Below are positions 52,852-63,181 of a stretch of DNA of 64,000 nt, in pieces. The DNA comes from Thalassotalea marina (lineage in GTDB: Bacteria > Pseudomonadota > Gammaproteobacteria > Enterobacterales > Alteromonadaceae). The notes beneath the pieces were generated by a model that was not told where the DNA came from, did not search any database, and saw only the letters and a list, made by a program, of their open reading frames with translations. Where the stretch lies: positions 17,067-81,066 of the forward strand of contig NZ_BNCK01000013.1 of assembly GCF_014656435.1 (NCBI RefSeq). The letters are read 5' to 3'. The translations under genes and the position numbers were made by a program. Each line of letters opens with the position of its first letter. The stretch's first letter is position 1.

Positions 52852-54354
52852 ATGTTAGAAAATACCAGCTTGCCTAAAAAAATTGTCATCGTTGGTGGAG
52901 GCACTGCAGGGTGGATGGCAGCTAATTTGTTAGCGACACGGTGGAAAAATAGTGAAATTCAAGTCGTTGAATCACAAGATGTTGGCATTATTGGTGTTGG
53001 GGAAGGTAGTACTCCACATTTAAAGTTGTTTTTTGATGCAATAGGTTTGCAAGATCAGCAATGGATGGCGCAATGCAACGCGACATACAAAACAGGGATC
53101 AGGTTTGAACATTGGTCTAAAGTTGCTGGATTTGAGTCTTATTTTCATCCCTTTGCTGCGCAGACCGATGATGTATTTACCCTGCCTCTGTTTTACAAGA
53201 ATATTCAGGCGCGAATGCAAGGTTTAGCGGTCAATGCTCATCCTGATCATTACTTTTTGGAGTCGTACTTGGCAAAACATAAATTAGGCCCAGTGCCTGA
53301 TGAATGTTTCCCGTTTGGTGTTGCCTATGGCTATCATTTTGATTCAGCGCTTTTAGGTCAGTTTTTAGCTACGCATGCACAAGGGTTAAAAGTTAAAAGA
53401 ATCATTGGGCATGTTGAAAATGTGTTGCAACATGAAAATGGCAATATAAAAGCCGTTTGTTTAACCGATGGCTGCCAGTTGGACGCTGATTTTTTCATTG
53501 ATTGTTCTGGCTTTCAAAGCTTACTGTTGCAAGGAGCATTACAAGCAAAGTTTGTTAGCTATCAGGATAATTTAGTGAACAACGCTGCGGTTGTAATGCC
53601 GAGCAATATTACATCTCCATTGCCTGTTGAAACTAAGTCTACTGCTTTAACGAGCGGTTGGGCATGGCAGATCCCGCTAAAAGAGCGTTTTGGTAATGGA
53701 TACGTTTATAGCAAGGAATATATCGACAGTGACCAAGCGGAAACCGAGTTAAGGCAACATTTAAATTTGCTAGATAGCGATGTTGAAGCTAGGCATTTAT
53801 CGATAAAAGTTGGTCGAGTTGAGCAACACTGGTACAAAAACTGTCTGGCTGTGGGTTTGTCACAAGGCTTTATTGAACCGTTAGAGGCAACCGCCATTGC
53901 GTTAGCATTTAATACTATTTCGCAATTTATTCAGTGTGTTGAACAAGGCAAGGGGACCAGTCAATTTCAAAAGGCTTTCAATGACGATATTAATCAGCGT
54001 TTTGATGGCATTCGAGATTACATTGTTTGCCACTATAAAATGAATCAACGTTTAGATAATGACTACTGGCTAGACAGAGCAGGTGAACAGCAATTATCAG
54101 ATAATTTAAACCGTATTTTGTACCTGTGGCATAACAGTAAAGATTTTGTCCAAGATATGTTTCAACACAATGTTTGGGGGGCATACCAGCCAAAATCCTG
54201 GGCATGTATGTTAGCTGGGTATGGTGTCTTTCCAAGTATAAATAAGGCGCATCAAATGAATACGGCGGCATATCAGCATGAAATGACTGGCCTAGATGAT
54301 TTTATTCGACGTTGCGGATTAAATTTTAAAATTCATGAACAGCAACTTAAGTAA
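52852..54354 (+). CDS. Flavin-dependent tryptophan-halogenase homologue 2
   Basis: The 500-residue paralogue of the first halogenase has VGGGTAGWMAANLL, Lys80 in ATYKTGIRF, WAWQIP at 270-275 and EPLEATAI. In the last motif the residue after the Glu is Ala instead of Ser. The two share layout but diverge in the central substrate region, so they likely act on different positions or substrates. GAGAGAAG lies ahead of the ATG. It is 30 bases after the cupin gene and 20 bases before the chitinase, so it is in the same operon. Confidence 0.92.
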   Translation: MLENTSLPKKIVIVGGGTAGWMAANLLATRWKNSEIQVVESQDVGIIGVGEGSTPHLKLFFDAIGLQDQQWMAQCNATYKTGIRFEHWSKVAGFESYFHPFAAQTDDVFTLPLFYKNIQARMQGLAVNAHPDHYFLESYLAKHKLGPVPDECFPFGVAYGYHFDSALLGQFLATHAQGLKVKRIIGHVENVLQHENGNIKAVCLTDGCQLDADFFIDCSGFQSLLLQGALQAKFVSYQDNLVNNAAVVMPSNITSPLPVETKSTALTSGWAWQIPLKERFGNGYVYSKEYIDSDQAETELRQHLNLLDSDVEARHLSIKVGRVEQHWYKNCLAVGLSQGFIEPLEATAIALAFNTISQFIQCVEQGKGTSQFQKAFNDDINQRFDGIRDYIVCHYKMNQRLDNDYWLDRAGEQQLSDNLNRILYLWHNSKDFVQDMFQHNVWGAYQPKSWACMLAGYGVFPSINKAHQMNTAAYQHEMTGLDDFIRRCGLNFKIHEQQLK

Positions 54355-54374
54355 TCAGTAGGGAAGCTAAAACC

Positions 54375-55406
54375 ATGTATAAACAAGTTATTAAACGATG
54401 TTTAGCGTTAGCTACAATTTTTATCTTACCGCTAAATGTGTTGGCACAAATAAAAGTGATCGGTTATTTACCCGGCTATCAAGGTATAAAAACTCAAGTG
54501 GATCAGATTGATTTAACTAAAATCAGTCATTTAACTCTGGCTTTTTTACACCCAGATAAAAAAGGAAACTTTAGAGCGAATGGTCAACCTGTTTGCATGG
54601 TGGGAAAACATGGCAAAACGTTAAGCTCAGCAGAAATAGACTATGTGATCAACAAGGTTCACCAAGCTGGAAAAAAGGTTTTAATTTCAATTGGTGGCGC
54701 CGCTTATCCAAGTTGTGCAGGCGATTGGGCGACATTGCTAAATAAAAACAACCGTCAGTCGACAATAGAGCATTTATTAGATTTTGTTGATAGTTACCAG
54801 TTTGACGGACTAGATATCGACATTGAAGGGAGATTACTGACCCAAATCGATCAAAATGGGCATTTTGTTCCTTTTATCGAACAATTGAAACTGCACTTTG
54901 CTAAACATAACAAGCTGCTAAGTGCTGCGACGGGATCTTATCAAGGTGGCATGATGCCACAAGCTTCCCTCAAATATTTTGATTTTGTGTCGATTATGTC
55001 TTACGACGCCATAGGGCCAACCTGGGGGCCTGCTGGTGTTGAACACTCGACCTTAAGTAAAGCAAAAGCAGATATCTCGTTATGGCGAAGTAAAGGATTA
55101 ACAAAAGAAAAAATCATCTTGGGCTTACCATTTTACGGTTATGGATTTGGCAAATATCAAGCCGAATATAGATTTAGAGAAATTCTAGAACAATTTGGTA
55201 AGGAGAAAAGCCAGACAGATCTTATCAATAACAATTGCGCTGATTGCGATTATATTACCTTTAATGGCTATCAGACGATAAAAGCGAAAACCCAACTTGC
55301 CATTGAACAAGCTGGCGGTGTGATGATTTGGGAGTTATCTCACGACAGGCACGATGAACTTGGCTTACTTCATTTAATTGATCAAACAATAAAGCAACAA
55401 AAATAA
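54375..55406 (+). CDS. Secreted GH18 chitinase (catalytically intact)
   Basis: The 343-residue protein has a signal peptide (VIKRCLALATIFILPLNVLA) and a single GH18 domain. The catalytic DxxDxDxE is complete as DGLDIDIE (144-151, acid Glu151). SxGG (LISIGGAA), MSYD and the C-terminal active-site Trp in VMIWELSHD are also present. There is no chitin-binding module, so soluble oligomers or periplasmic action fit better than attack on crystalline chitin. It closes the operon that begins at the TonB receptor and is followed by a terminator. Confidence 0.92.
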   Translation: MYKQVIKRCLALATIFILPLNVLAQIKVIGYLPGYQGIKTQVDQIDLTKISHLTLAFLHPDKKGNFRANGQPVCMVGKHGKTLSSAEIDYVINKVHQAGKKVLISIGGAAYPSCAGDWATLLNKNNRQSTIEHLLDFVDSYQFDGLDIDIEGRLLTQIDQNGHFVPFIEQLKLHFAKHNKLLSAATGSYQGGMMPQASLKYFDFVSIMSYDAIGPTWGPAGVEHSTLSKAKADISLWRSKGLTKEKIILGLPFYGYGFGKYQAEYRFREILEQFGKEKSQTDLINNNCADCDYITFNGYQTIKAKTQLAIEQAGGVMIWELSHDRHDELGLLHLIDQTIKQQK

Positions 55407-55452
55407 CGAGAACACATTTAGGCAAAAATTAGACTTTCCCTAATCAATGCCA

Positions 55453-55483
55453 CCGTAAATGTTTATGCATTTACGGTTTTTTT
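55453..55483 (+). terminator. Terminator of the chitin locus
   Basis: CCGTAAATG (55453-55461) pairs with CATTTACGG (55468-55476) around a six-base loop, followed by seven T. Confidence 0.92.
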
Positions 55484-55561
55484 ATGGTTAATATTGATGG
55501 TATTCGAAAGAGTGATAAATTTATATAATCCACTGTCTATCAAACGAATTAACTGAAAAAC

Positions 55562-55978
55562 ATGATGGTACACGATACTTTACCTATCACGATTAAAGCA
55601 GACAAAGAAGCTGGTCGCCGGTTTCCAACACTAGGGGCTGTGTGCAATAAACTCGAAGCGCAGTTAAATTTTATTGCCATGACAGCTGGATGGTTTGCTG
55701 ATGAAAATCATGAAGTCACATTGTCATTTGATATCTCAACAAACGCTTTAACGGCAACTGACTTAGTGCAACAAGGTGATGAAGTGATAGAAATCGCCGA
55801 TGATGCCATACTTATTTTTCATCAGGGCACATTTCACTATCATGGTATACTTTCTATCACTCAGCCTGAACAGCAAATCATTTTGCAGCAAAAAGCGGTA
55901 CTGCCTTTATTGCTCGATAAAAAATGCATATTGATGTTAAATGTGGTTGCTCAACGCGAGTCATTGAGCACACTTTAA
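55562..55978 (+). CDS. Hypothetical protein, 138 residues
   Basis: The soluble product has no signal or membrane segment. Its start MMVHDTLPITIKADKEAGRR and the segments VTLSFDISTNALTATDLV and HQGTFHYHGILSI show alternating hydrophobic residues, suggesting a beta-rich fold. I recognise no family. It stands alone after the chitin-locus terminator and converges with the LysE gene. Confidence 0.6.
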   Translation: MMVHDTLPITIKADKEAGRRFPTLGAVCNKLEAQLNFIAMTAGWFADENHEVTLSFDISTNALTATDLVQQGDEVIEIADDAILIFHQGTFHYHGILSITQPEQQIILQQKAVLPLLLDKKCILMLNVVAQRESLSTL

Positions 55979-55994
55979 ATAATTATGAGATAAC

Positions 55995-56609
55995 CTATTG
56001 TTTGGCCATAGCCAGTGAAATACCTGAACCGACTAACGCTGTGCCTGCACCGTGATTTAATGCTTTTACTAGTTTGGGACGATTAACTAGATATCCTTTT
56101 AATTGATAAGCAAAGACTCCCATCAACGCAAAACCTAAGCCAGTTAGGAATGCAAACCATGTACCTAAAACAGCCATTTCTAGCCCAACATTGGTGGTGT
56201 TATGACTAATAAACTGTGGAATAAATGCCAACATAAATACGCCAATTTTAGGGCTCAAGCTCGCGGTTAAAAATCCAGCTAGGGCTACTTGATTCATTGA
56301 CGCAGCTTGCTTCTTTTCAAATGAAACAAAAGATTGTGATCTAATCGCCTGAATACCCAAATAAACAAGATAAATAGCGCCAACTATTTTAACGACGGTG
56401 AAGGCATACGCTGAAGTGATTAAAATGGCAGATAAACCTAGTGTGGCAAAAAGCACGTGCATTAATACGCCTAACCCAGAAAAAATAGATGAAACGATTG
56501 CTGCTCTTTTACCTTGCGAAATGCCACGAGCTATTGCTAAAACATTTCCGGGCCCAGGAGTTAATACAAGCAGGATGCTGGTTAGTGTAAAAAGTAAAAA
56601 ATTGTCCAT
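55995..56609 (-). CDS. LysE/RhtB-family amino-acid exporter
   Basis: The 204-residue inner-membrane protein has about six transmembrane helices and the family start LTSILLVLTPGPGNVLAIARGISQGKRAA, where TPGPxN is diagnostic. GIQAIRSQ and ASLSPKIGVFMLAFIPQF follow. LysE proteins export amino acids or derivatives. Substrate is not predictable here. The AraC-type gene lies 90 bases upstream on the same strand and could control it. Confidence 0.92.
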   Translation of the reverse strand: MDNFLLFTLTSILLVLTPGPGNVLAIARGISQGKRAAIVSSIFSGLGVLMHVLFATLGLSAILITSAYAFTVVKIVGAIYLVYLGIQAIRSQSFVSFEKKQAASMNQVALAGFLTASLSPKIGVFMLAFIPQFISHNTTNVGLEMAVLGTWFAFLTGLGFALMGVFAYQLKGYLVNRPKLVKALNHGAGTALVGSGISLAMAKQ

Positions 56610-56698
56610 GTTGCCGTCCCTAATAAATGGTCGTTATGTTTTACTCTGTTTGTAGGTTAATCAATTAGGTTTATAACACATCAAATAGTCAAATAATA

Positions 56699-57559
56699 TT
56701 ACGACTGGCGATATTGTTTTGGGGATATGCCTACCATTTTTTTAAACAACCGAGAGAAATAATAGGGATCTGAATAACCCAGTGACTCAGCAATTTGTTT
56801 GATGGTATCTTCAGTATTATCGAGTTGAAAACAAGCATGTTGAATTTTCATGTTGATAAAATATTGAATGGGTGACGTGTCGGTTAATTCTTTAAATTTT
56901 TTAGCAAAATGAAATTTAGATAGCTGACTATAATGGGCTAAGGTGTCGAGGTTTAGCTCTTGATGTAGATTTTCCTGCATTAGCGATTCAATCATCTCTA
57001 AGCTAAAGGTCGAATGCACATTAAAACTTTCAAGGCGTAGTTGTAGAGCTAAAAAACTGAGCATTTGTTGAAGAACATGTACCGCATGAATCACGTTAGT
57101 GGCAGTATAACCTCGGCTCCCTAGTTGAATAAGGGTTTCAAAATCTTTAAAGGCTAACTCTTGCGCCCCGACAACACCAAAGCCATCTTCCATTTTCATC
57201 AATAAACGCTCGGCAAAATCATCGGCCAGCTTACCGCTAAAGTTAAGCCAATAGACTGTATTTTTACTATCTGATTTACTTTGATATTGAAACGCTAGGT
57301 TAGGGGAAATCAATATTAAATCGCCGCGCTTAACCGATCGCTGTTTATTTTTATACTGCAAAACGCCTTCGCCATACTGGCAGTAAATAAGCTGATATAT
57401 CTGGCTGCTTTGGGCTTGTGTTTCAATATGTACCTGTTGATTGGTTTTACCTAAAGATACGGGATATAAGCCCTGTGTTAATGGGTGCACTTTTAACTTA
57501 TTCAGTAAAAACATGGGAATAAGTAATCTTATATCGTTGAATGTTGATGTTTTTTTCAT
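56699..57559 (-). CDS. AraC-family transcriptional regulator
   Basis: The 286-residue protein has an N-terminal cupin-type ligand-binding domain (about 20-150: LTQGLYPVSLGKTNQQ, YCQYGEGVLQYKN, RGDLILISP) and a C-terminal double helix-turn-helix (about 190-286: LSKFHFAKKFKELTDTSPIQ, IAESLGYSDPYYFSRLFKK, GISPKQYR). The ligand-binding part suggests a sugar-type effector. It is divergent from icmF across a 261-base gap and upstream of lysE. Either may be a target. Confidence 0.9.
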   Translation of the reverse strand: MKKTSTFNDIRLLIPMFLLNKLKVHPLTQGLYPVSLGKTNQQVHIETQAQSSQIYQLIYCQYGEGVLQYKNKQRSVKRGDLILISPNLAFQYQSKSDSKNTVYWLNFSGKLADDFAERLLMKMEDGFGVVGAQELAFKDFETLIQLGSRGYTATNVIHAVHVLQQMLSFLALQLRLESFNVHSTFSLEMIESLMQENLHQELNLDTLAHYSQLSKFHFAKKFKELTDTSPIQYFINMKIQHACFQLDNTEDTIKQIAESLGYSDPYYFSRLFKKMVGISPKQYRQS

Positions 57560-57820
57560 CGAGGTGTGTCAGCAACTATATTTATGCGCATTAATAACAA
57601 TATAGTCCATCATTGAAGCAATAAAATCAATTTTAACCTTGTGGTATCTATGATGTAATCATTGCTAACTAATATTAGAGATAGCAATTAGGCACAAATA
57701 TTGATCTTGAAGGTAAGTAAAATGCCTTAGATTAAAATTAGCGACTAAACTAAAACACTGACTAGGCGTATTAGTTTTTGCCAATTGCGTAGATATTTCG
57801 TCATAAAGAAGAGAACGACA

Positions 57821-60800
57821 ATGACAACTGAAAGATACGAATTAAAAAACAAGGTGCGTGTAGTTACTGCAGCTTCGTTATTCGATGGTCATGATGCAGC
57901 TATCAACATTATGCGTCGTATATTGCAATCAAGCGGCGTCGAAGTTATTCACTTAGGCCATGACCGCAGTGTGGAAGAAGTTGTTAATACGGCAATTCAA
58001 GAAGATGCTAATGCTATTGCGATGACGTCTTACCAAGGTGGTCATAACGAATACTTCAAATATATGTACGACCTGCTTAAAGAACGCGGTTGTGAACATA
58101 TTCGAATCGTCGGTGGTGGCGGTGGCGTTATTTTGCCAGACGAAATAAAAATGCTGCATGACTATGGTATTACTCGTATTTACTCTCCAGATGATGGCAG
58201 AGCACTAGGTCTACAAGGCATGATCGATGATATGATCATGCGTTGTGATTTTAAAACCGGCGTAAATATCAAAAAAGACGATGTTGCAGCCCTTAAAAAG
58301 AATGATAAACAAGCTATTGCACGTCTGATTTCTGCTGCAGAAAATGCACCAGAAGAAAACAAAGCTGATTTAGACAAAATTCGAAAAATTGCCGCAGTGA
58401 GCAAAACGCCAGTATTAGGTATTACCGGTACAGGTGGCGCTGGTAAATCGTCATTGGTTGATGAATTAATCCGTCGATTTTTGATGGCAACAGAAGAAAG
58501 CAAAATTGCGATTGTTTCTGTTGATCCATCAAAACGCAAAACAGGAGGCGCATTATTAGGTGACCGTATTCGTATGAATGCGGTAAACAACGACCGTGTT
58601 TACATGCGATCACTGGCCACTCGTCAATCGAACTTAGCGCTTTCTGTTTATGTTAATGACACGCTCGATATTTTAAAAGCGGCAGACTTTGATTTAATCA
58701 TTTTAGAAACCTCAGGCATTGGTCAATCAGATACCGAAATAGAAGAGCACTCAGATGTATCTTTATATGTGATGACGCCTGAATACGGTGCGGCAACACA
58801 ATTAGAAAAAATCGACATGTTAGATTTCGCCGACATTATTGCGGTGAATAAATCTGATAAGCGTGGCGCAGAAGACGCATTACGTGATGTAAAGAAACAA
58901 TACAAACGTAACCGTGGCTTGTTTGAAGCCGGTGACGATGAAGTGCCAGTATTTGGTACTATCGCATCGCAGTTTAATGATCGCGGTATGACGGAGCTTT
59001 ACAATAAAATTATCACCGAATTGGCGAAAAAATCAGAAGCGTTAAACGTTGATTTGTTAGATTTAGCTGGCACACAGGCTGAAAAAGCCAGTGTTATTCC
59101 GGGTAAACGCACTCGTTATTTATCTGAAATTGCTGATAATAACCGTGGTTACGATGAATGGGTTAATCAACAAGCTACCGTTGCGCAAAAGCTATACGGT
59201 ATTCAACAGGCAATTGATGCAGCGTTGGAAAGTGGTGAAGAAAGTGGCAAAACACTGGCGGCTAACCTTCAAGAATTATTTGATAAAGTTGCACTAGATT
59301 TAGATCCAAAAAATAAACTGATCATTGATCAGTGGCATGAAAAAGTAGCTAAATACAAAGCGCCAGTGTTTAAGTTTCAAGTGCGTAACAAAGAGCTTGC
59401 TATTGAAACGCACTCAAAATCTCTGTCTCATCTTGATATTCCTAAAGTATGTTTGCCCAAATACCAAGGTTGGGGTGATATTTTAAAATGGAATTTGCAA
59501 GAAAACGTACCAGGTGAATTCCCGTATACGTCAGGTTTATTCCCATTCAAACGTGAAGGGGAAGATCCTACACGTATGTTTGCGGGTGAAGGTGGCCCAG
59601 AGCGTACTAACCGACGCTTTCACTATGTATCTAAAGGCATGCCTGCAAAACGTCTATCTACCGCGTTTGACTCAGTAACACTGTATGGTAACGACCCTCA
59701 TGTACGACCTGATATTTACGGTAAAATTGGTAATGCTGGTGTCTCTATTTGCTGTTTAGACGATGCGAAAAAGCTTTATTCAGGCTTTAACTTGGCGCAT
59801 CCAGCAACATCAGTATCCATGACCATTAACGGTCCAGCGCCAATTTTGCTAGGATTTTTCTTAAATGCTGCTATTGATCAGCAATGTGAAATCTACATTA
59901 AAGAGCAAGGCCTTGAAAAAGACGTCGAAGCAAAAATTAATGCCATCTACAAAGCTAAAGGTTGTGCTCGTCCACAATATCAAGGTGAATTACCAGAAGG
60001 TAATGACGGCTTAGGCTTAATGTTGTTAGGTGTTACTGGTGATCAAGTATTGCCAGCAGATGTTTATGCAGACATTAAAGCAAAAACATTGACTCAGGTA
60101 CGTGGTACTGTTCAAGCAGACATTTTAAAAGAAGATCAGGCGCAAAATACTTGTATTTTCTCAACAGAATTTGCCTTGCGTTTAATGGGCGACGTTCAAG
60201 AATACTTTATTGATAAAGGCGTACGTAACTTCTACTCAGTATCAATTTCTGGCTATCATATTGCAGAAGCTGGTGCTAACCCAATTACACAATTAGCGTT
60301 AACATTGGCCAACGGTTTTACGTTTGTTGAATATTACTTAAGCCGTGGTATGGATATCAACGAGTTTGGCCCTAACCTATCTTTCTTCTTCTCAAATGGT
60401 ATCGACCCAGAATATGCCGTTATTGGCCGTGTTGCCCGTCGTATTTGGTCAAAAGCGATGAAGATGAAATATAACGCCAACGCTCGCGCACAAATGCTGA
60501 AATACCATATTCAAACGTCAGGCCGCTCTCTACACGCGCAAGAAATTGATTTCAACGATATACGTACCACACTTCAAGCTCTGTACGCGATTTATGATAA
60601 CTGTAATTCGCTTCATACCAATGCGTATGATGAAGCAATCACAACGCCAACAGAAGAAAGTGTACGCCGTGCAATGGCAATTCAGTTAATTATTAACCGT
60701 GAATTAGGTTTAGCTAAAAACGAAAACCCTATTCAAGGCTCGTTCATCATTGAAGAATTAACTGATTTAGTTGAAGAAGCAGTTTTGACTGAATTTGACC

Positions 60801-61201
60801 GCATCACAGAGCGTGGTGGTGTACTTGGTGCAATGGAAACCATGTACCAACGCAGTAAAATTCAAGAAGAAAGCTTATACTACGAAAACTTAAAACATAC
60901 TGGTGAATACCCAATTATCGGTGTTAATACTTTCTTAAGTTCAAAAGGCTCTCCAACTGTTATTCCAGCAGAGGTTATTCGAGCGACAGAAGAAGAGAAA
61001 AATTACCAAATAGATATGTTAGCAAGTTTACATCAAGCGAACGAAGAACAAACTCGTATGAAACTTAGAGAGCTTCAGGCGGCGGCTATCAAACACGAAA
61101 ACATTTTTGAGCATATGATGGATGCTTGTAAAGTTTGTTCACTAGGACAAGTCGTTAGTGCATTGTTTGAAGTTGGCGGACAATATCGAAGAAACATGTA
61201 A
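57821..61201 (+). CDS. icmF: Fused isobutyryl-CoA mutase / G-protein chaperone
   Basis: The protein (1126 residues from the ATG at 57821) fuses three parts: a B12-binding domain (about 10-140, cobalamin His24 in DGHDAA), a MeaI-type GTPase (P-loop GTGGAGKS, 203-210; [16 protein letters not shown]), and a mutase substrate domain (about 560-1126). This order is that of IcmF, which interconverts isobutyryl-CoA and n-butyryl-CoA and, in some cases, isovaleryl-CoA and pivalyl-CoA. A 12-codon longer frame is not supported by a ribosome site. The built-in GTPase guards cofactor loading. Confidence 0.94.
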   Translation: MTTERYELKNKVRVVTAASLFDGHDAAINIMRRILQSSGVEVIHLGHDRSVEEVVNTAIQEDANAIAMTSYQGGHNEYFKYMYDLLKERGCEHIRIVGGGGGVILPDEIKMLHDYGITRIYSPDDGRALGLQGMIDDMIMRCDFKTGVNIKKDDVAALKKNDKQAIARLISAAENAPEENKADLDKIRKIAAVSKTPVLGITGTGGAGKSSLVDELIRRFLMATEESKIAIVSVDPSKRKTGGALLGDRIRMNAVNNDRVYMRSLATRQSNLALSVYVNDTLDILKAADFDLIILETSGIGQSDTEIEEHSDVSLYVMTPEYGAATQLEKIDMLDFADIIAVNKSDKRGAEDALRDVKKQYKRNRGLFEAGDDEVPVFGTIASQFNDRGMTELYNKIITELAKKSEALNVDLLDLAGTQAEKASVIPGKRTRYLSEIADNNRGYDEWVNQQATVAQKLYGIQQAIDAALESGEESGKTLAANLQELFDKVALDLDPKNKLIIDQWHEKVAKYKAPVFKFQVRNKELAIETHSKSLSHLDIPKVCLPKYQGWGDILKWNLQENVPGEFPYTSGLFPFKREGEDPTRMFAGEGGPERTNRRFHYVSKGMPAKRLSTAFDSVTLYGNDPHVRPDIYGKIGNAGVSICCLDDAKKLYSGFNLAHPATSVSMTINGPAPILLGFFLNAAIDQQCEIYIKEQGLEKDVEAKINAIYKAKGCARPQYQGELPEGNDGLGLMLLGVTGDQVLPADVYADIKAKTLTQVRGTVQADILKEDQAQNTCIFSTEFALRLMGDVQEYFIDKGVRNFYSVSISGYHIAEAGANPITQLALTLANGFTFVEYYLSRGMDINEFGPNLSFFFSNGIDPEYAVIGRVARRIWSKAMKMKYNANARAQMLKYHIQTSGRSLHAQEIDFNDIRTTLQALYAIYDNCNSLHTNAYDEAITTPTEESVRRAMAIQLIINRELGLAKNENPIQGSFIIEELTDLVEEAVLTEFDRITERGGVLGAMETMYQRSKIQEESLYYENLKHTGEYPIIGVNTFLSSKGSPTVIPAEVIRATEEEKNYQIDMLASLHQANEEQTRMKLRELQAAAIKHENIFEHMMDACKVCSLGQVVSALFEVGGQYRRNM

Positions 61202-61219
61202 GGTGGCAAGTTGTTTGAG

Positions 61220-61245
61220 CGCAGGGCAATAAGCTCTGCGTTTTT
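61220..61245 (+). terminator. Terminator after icmF
   Basis: CGCAGGGC (61220-61227) pairs with GCTCTGCG (61233-61240), one G-T wobble, followed by five T. The next gene probably has its own promoter or depends on read-through. Confidence 0.78.
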
Positions 61246-61298
61246 GCAATTAACTAAGTGCTGCTTGGTAATAATCAAGTACAACAAGAGGGATTAAG

Positions 61299-62324
61299 AT
61301 GAGTTTACAAAGCATACCAGCAAAATTCACCGCATTTAGAGTACATCGTAATGAAGATAAGACCATTACCAGTGGCTTTGAGCAAATTTCTTTAAGCGAC
61401 TTAACTGAAGGCGAAGTAGTTATTAAAGTCGCTTATTCAGATATCAACTATAAAGATGCGCTGGCTGCAACAGGTAAAGGTCAGATATTACGCACATACC
61501 CTCTAGTCGCGGGCATTGATTTATCTGGTGTTGTTGTCGACTCTTCAGATGGCCGATTTTCTGCTGGTGACAAAGTACTTGTATGTGGTGCGCAACTTTC
61601 AGAAATTTATGATGGCGGTTATACCGAATACGCAAGAGTAAAATCTGACGCGGTGGTAGCACTTCCACAAGGTTTATCACTAAGGGATGCAATGGCAATA
61701 GGCACCGCTGGTTTTACCGCAGCAATTGCCGTACAACGTATGGAAGATAATGGCCAAATCCCTGAGCGCGGCACGATATTAGTCACAGGTGCAACTGGTG
61801 GTGTAGGCAGTTTTGCGATCAATATGTTGTCAAACATCGGCTATCGGGTCGCTGCACTCACTGGAAAGTCAGATCAACATGACTATTTAACCCAGTTAGG
61901 TGCTAGTGAAATTGTCGACCGCCATGCGCTAGATAATGGCACTCGTCCTCTTGAGAAAGCCATTTGGGGTGGGGCAGTTGATAACTTAGGTGATGAAACA
62001 CTCGCTTATTTAACACGAACTGTTGTGCCATGGGGCAATATCGCGTCTATTGGTTTAGCACAAGGCTTTAAACTTAACACTACCGTTATGCCATTTATTC
62101 TTAGAGGTGTTAGTTTATTAGGCATTAACTCCATTGAGATGCCGTTAACTGTTAGAGCTAAAGCATGGCAACGCATTGCAACTGACCTAAAACCTACACA
62201 ATTAAATTTAATCGCACCAAGAACTATCGCTTTTCAAGATATTGAACAAGCTTTTGGCGCGTATATTGATGGCAGCGTTACAGCACGTACTGTGGTTGAA
62301 ATTGACGCAAGTCTAGATAAATAA
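61299..62324 (+). CDS. YhdH/AcuI-type NADPH oxidoreductase
   Basis: The 341-residue medium-chain dehydrogenase/reductase is close to YhdH/AcuI, acryloyl-CoA reductases: VAYSDINYKDALAATGKG, PLVAGIDLSGVVVDSSD and AIGTAGFTAAIAV are family elements. The nucleotide loop is VTGATGGVGSFAI. It has no zinc-ligand cluster. Substrate may be acryloyl-CoA or another enoyl-CoA or quinone. It follows icmF across a terminator and precedes an SDR gene by 22 bases. Confidence 0.88.
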   Translation: MSLQSIPAKFTAFRVHRNEDKTITSGFEQISLSDLTEGEVVIKVAYSDINYKDALAATGKGQILRTYPLVAGIDLSGVVVDSSDGRFSAGDKVLVCGAQLSEIYDGGYTEYARVKSDAVVALPQGLSLRDAMAIGTAGFTAAIAVQRMEDNGQIPERGTILVTGATGGVGSFAINMLSNIGYRVAALTGKSDQHDYLTQLGASEIVDRHALDNGTRPLEKAIWGGAVDNLGDETLAYLTRTVVPWGNIASIGLAQGFKLNTTVMPFILRGVSLLGINSIEMPLTVRAKAWQRIATDLKPTQLNLIAPRTIAFQDIEQAFGAYIDGSVTARTVVEIDASLDK

Positions 62325-62346
62325 GAATTAAGCATTCGAGGAAATT

Positions 62347-63108
62347 ATGCAAATACAAGATAAAGTAATCGTAATCACAGGTGGTGGCCAAGGTTTGGGT
62401 CGCGCCATGGCAGTAAATTTAGCGTCACAAGGTGCTAAACTTGCGTTAATCGATTTAAACGAAGAACTATTAAAAGAAACGGTTGGCCTTATTGAACAAG
62501 CAGGTTCAAGTGCTAAGTATTATTTAGCCAATGTCACTAATGAAGCAGAAGTAGAACAAACTTTTAATCAAATCAATGATGACTTTAACGGTTTTGATGG
62601 ACTGATCAATAACGCAGGTATTTTGCGTGACGGTATGTTGTTAAAAGCAAAGGATGGTGAAATCGTTAAGAAAATGTCATTGGAACAATTTCAATCTGTT
62701 ATCGACGTTAATTTAACAGGTGTTTTCCTATGTGGTAGAGAAGCTGCTGCACACATGGTTAAAAATGAACGTAAAGGCGTAATCGTCAACATGTCATCAA
62801 TAGCACGCAACGGCAATATGGGACAAACTAATTACGCAGCGTCTAAAGCTGGCGTTGTCGCAATGACCGTATGTTGGGCAAGAGAACTAGGTCGCTATGG
62901 TATTAGAGTGGGGGCGATTGCTCCTGGTGTTATCCGTACGGCTATGACTGATGCAATGAAACCTGAAATGCGTGAACGCTTAGAAAAGATGAAGCCAGTA
63001 GGACGCTTAGGTGAAGCTGATGAAATTGCGCATACAGTAAAATATATTTTCGAAAATGAATTCTTCACTGGCAGAGTGGTAGAAATTGATGGCGGATTAT
63101 GCATGTAA
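62347..63108 (+). CDS. Short-chain dehydrogenase/reductase (FabG-like)
   Basis: The 253-residue SDR has the NAD(P) loop TGGGQGLGRAMA, the NNAG motif in LINNAGILRD, the catalytic Ser in NMSSIARNG, and Tyr and Lys in YAASKAG. The C-terminal GGLCM matches typical FabG and acyl-CoA reductases. IDLNEE after the second strand suggests NAD+ preference. It is likely co-transcribed with the oxidoreductase. An acyl-CoA substrate is inferred from context. Confidence 0.9.
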   Translation: MQIQDKVIVITGGGQGLGRAMAVNLASQGAKLALIDLNEELLKETVGLIEQAGSSAKYYLANVTNEAEVEQTFNQINDDFNGFDGLINNAGILRDGMLLKAKDGEIVKKMSLEQFQSVIDVNLTGVFLCGREAAAHMVKNERKGVIVNMSSIARNGNMGQTNYAASKAGVVAMTVCWARELGRYGIRVGAIAPGVIRTAMTDAMKPEMRERLEKMKPVGRLGEADEIAHTVKYIFENEFFTGRVVEIDGGLCM

Positions 63109-63123
63109 TTAAGCATAATATAT

Positions 63124-63150
63124 AAAAAAGCGAGTTTTACTCGCTTTTTT
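63124..63150 (+). terminator. Terminator after the SDR gene
   Basis: AAAAAAGCGAG (63124-63134) and CTCGCTTTTTT (63140-63150) form a perfect stem with a five-base loop. Confidence 0.9.
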
Positions 63151-63181
63151 CATTTAAGCTTTCAAAAAACACAATTATGTA

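Noticed and set aside
50280..54354. Halogenase genes as part of a natural-product cluster
   Set aside because: No carrier-protein, synthase or resistance genes occur nearby; neighbours are a TonB receptor and chitinase, pointing to glycan use.
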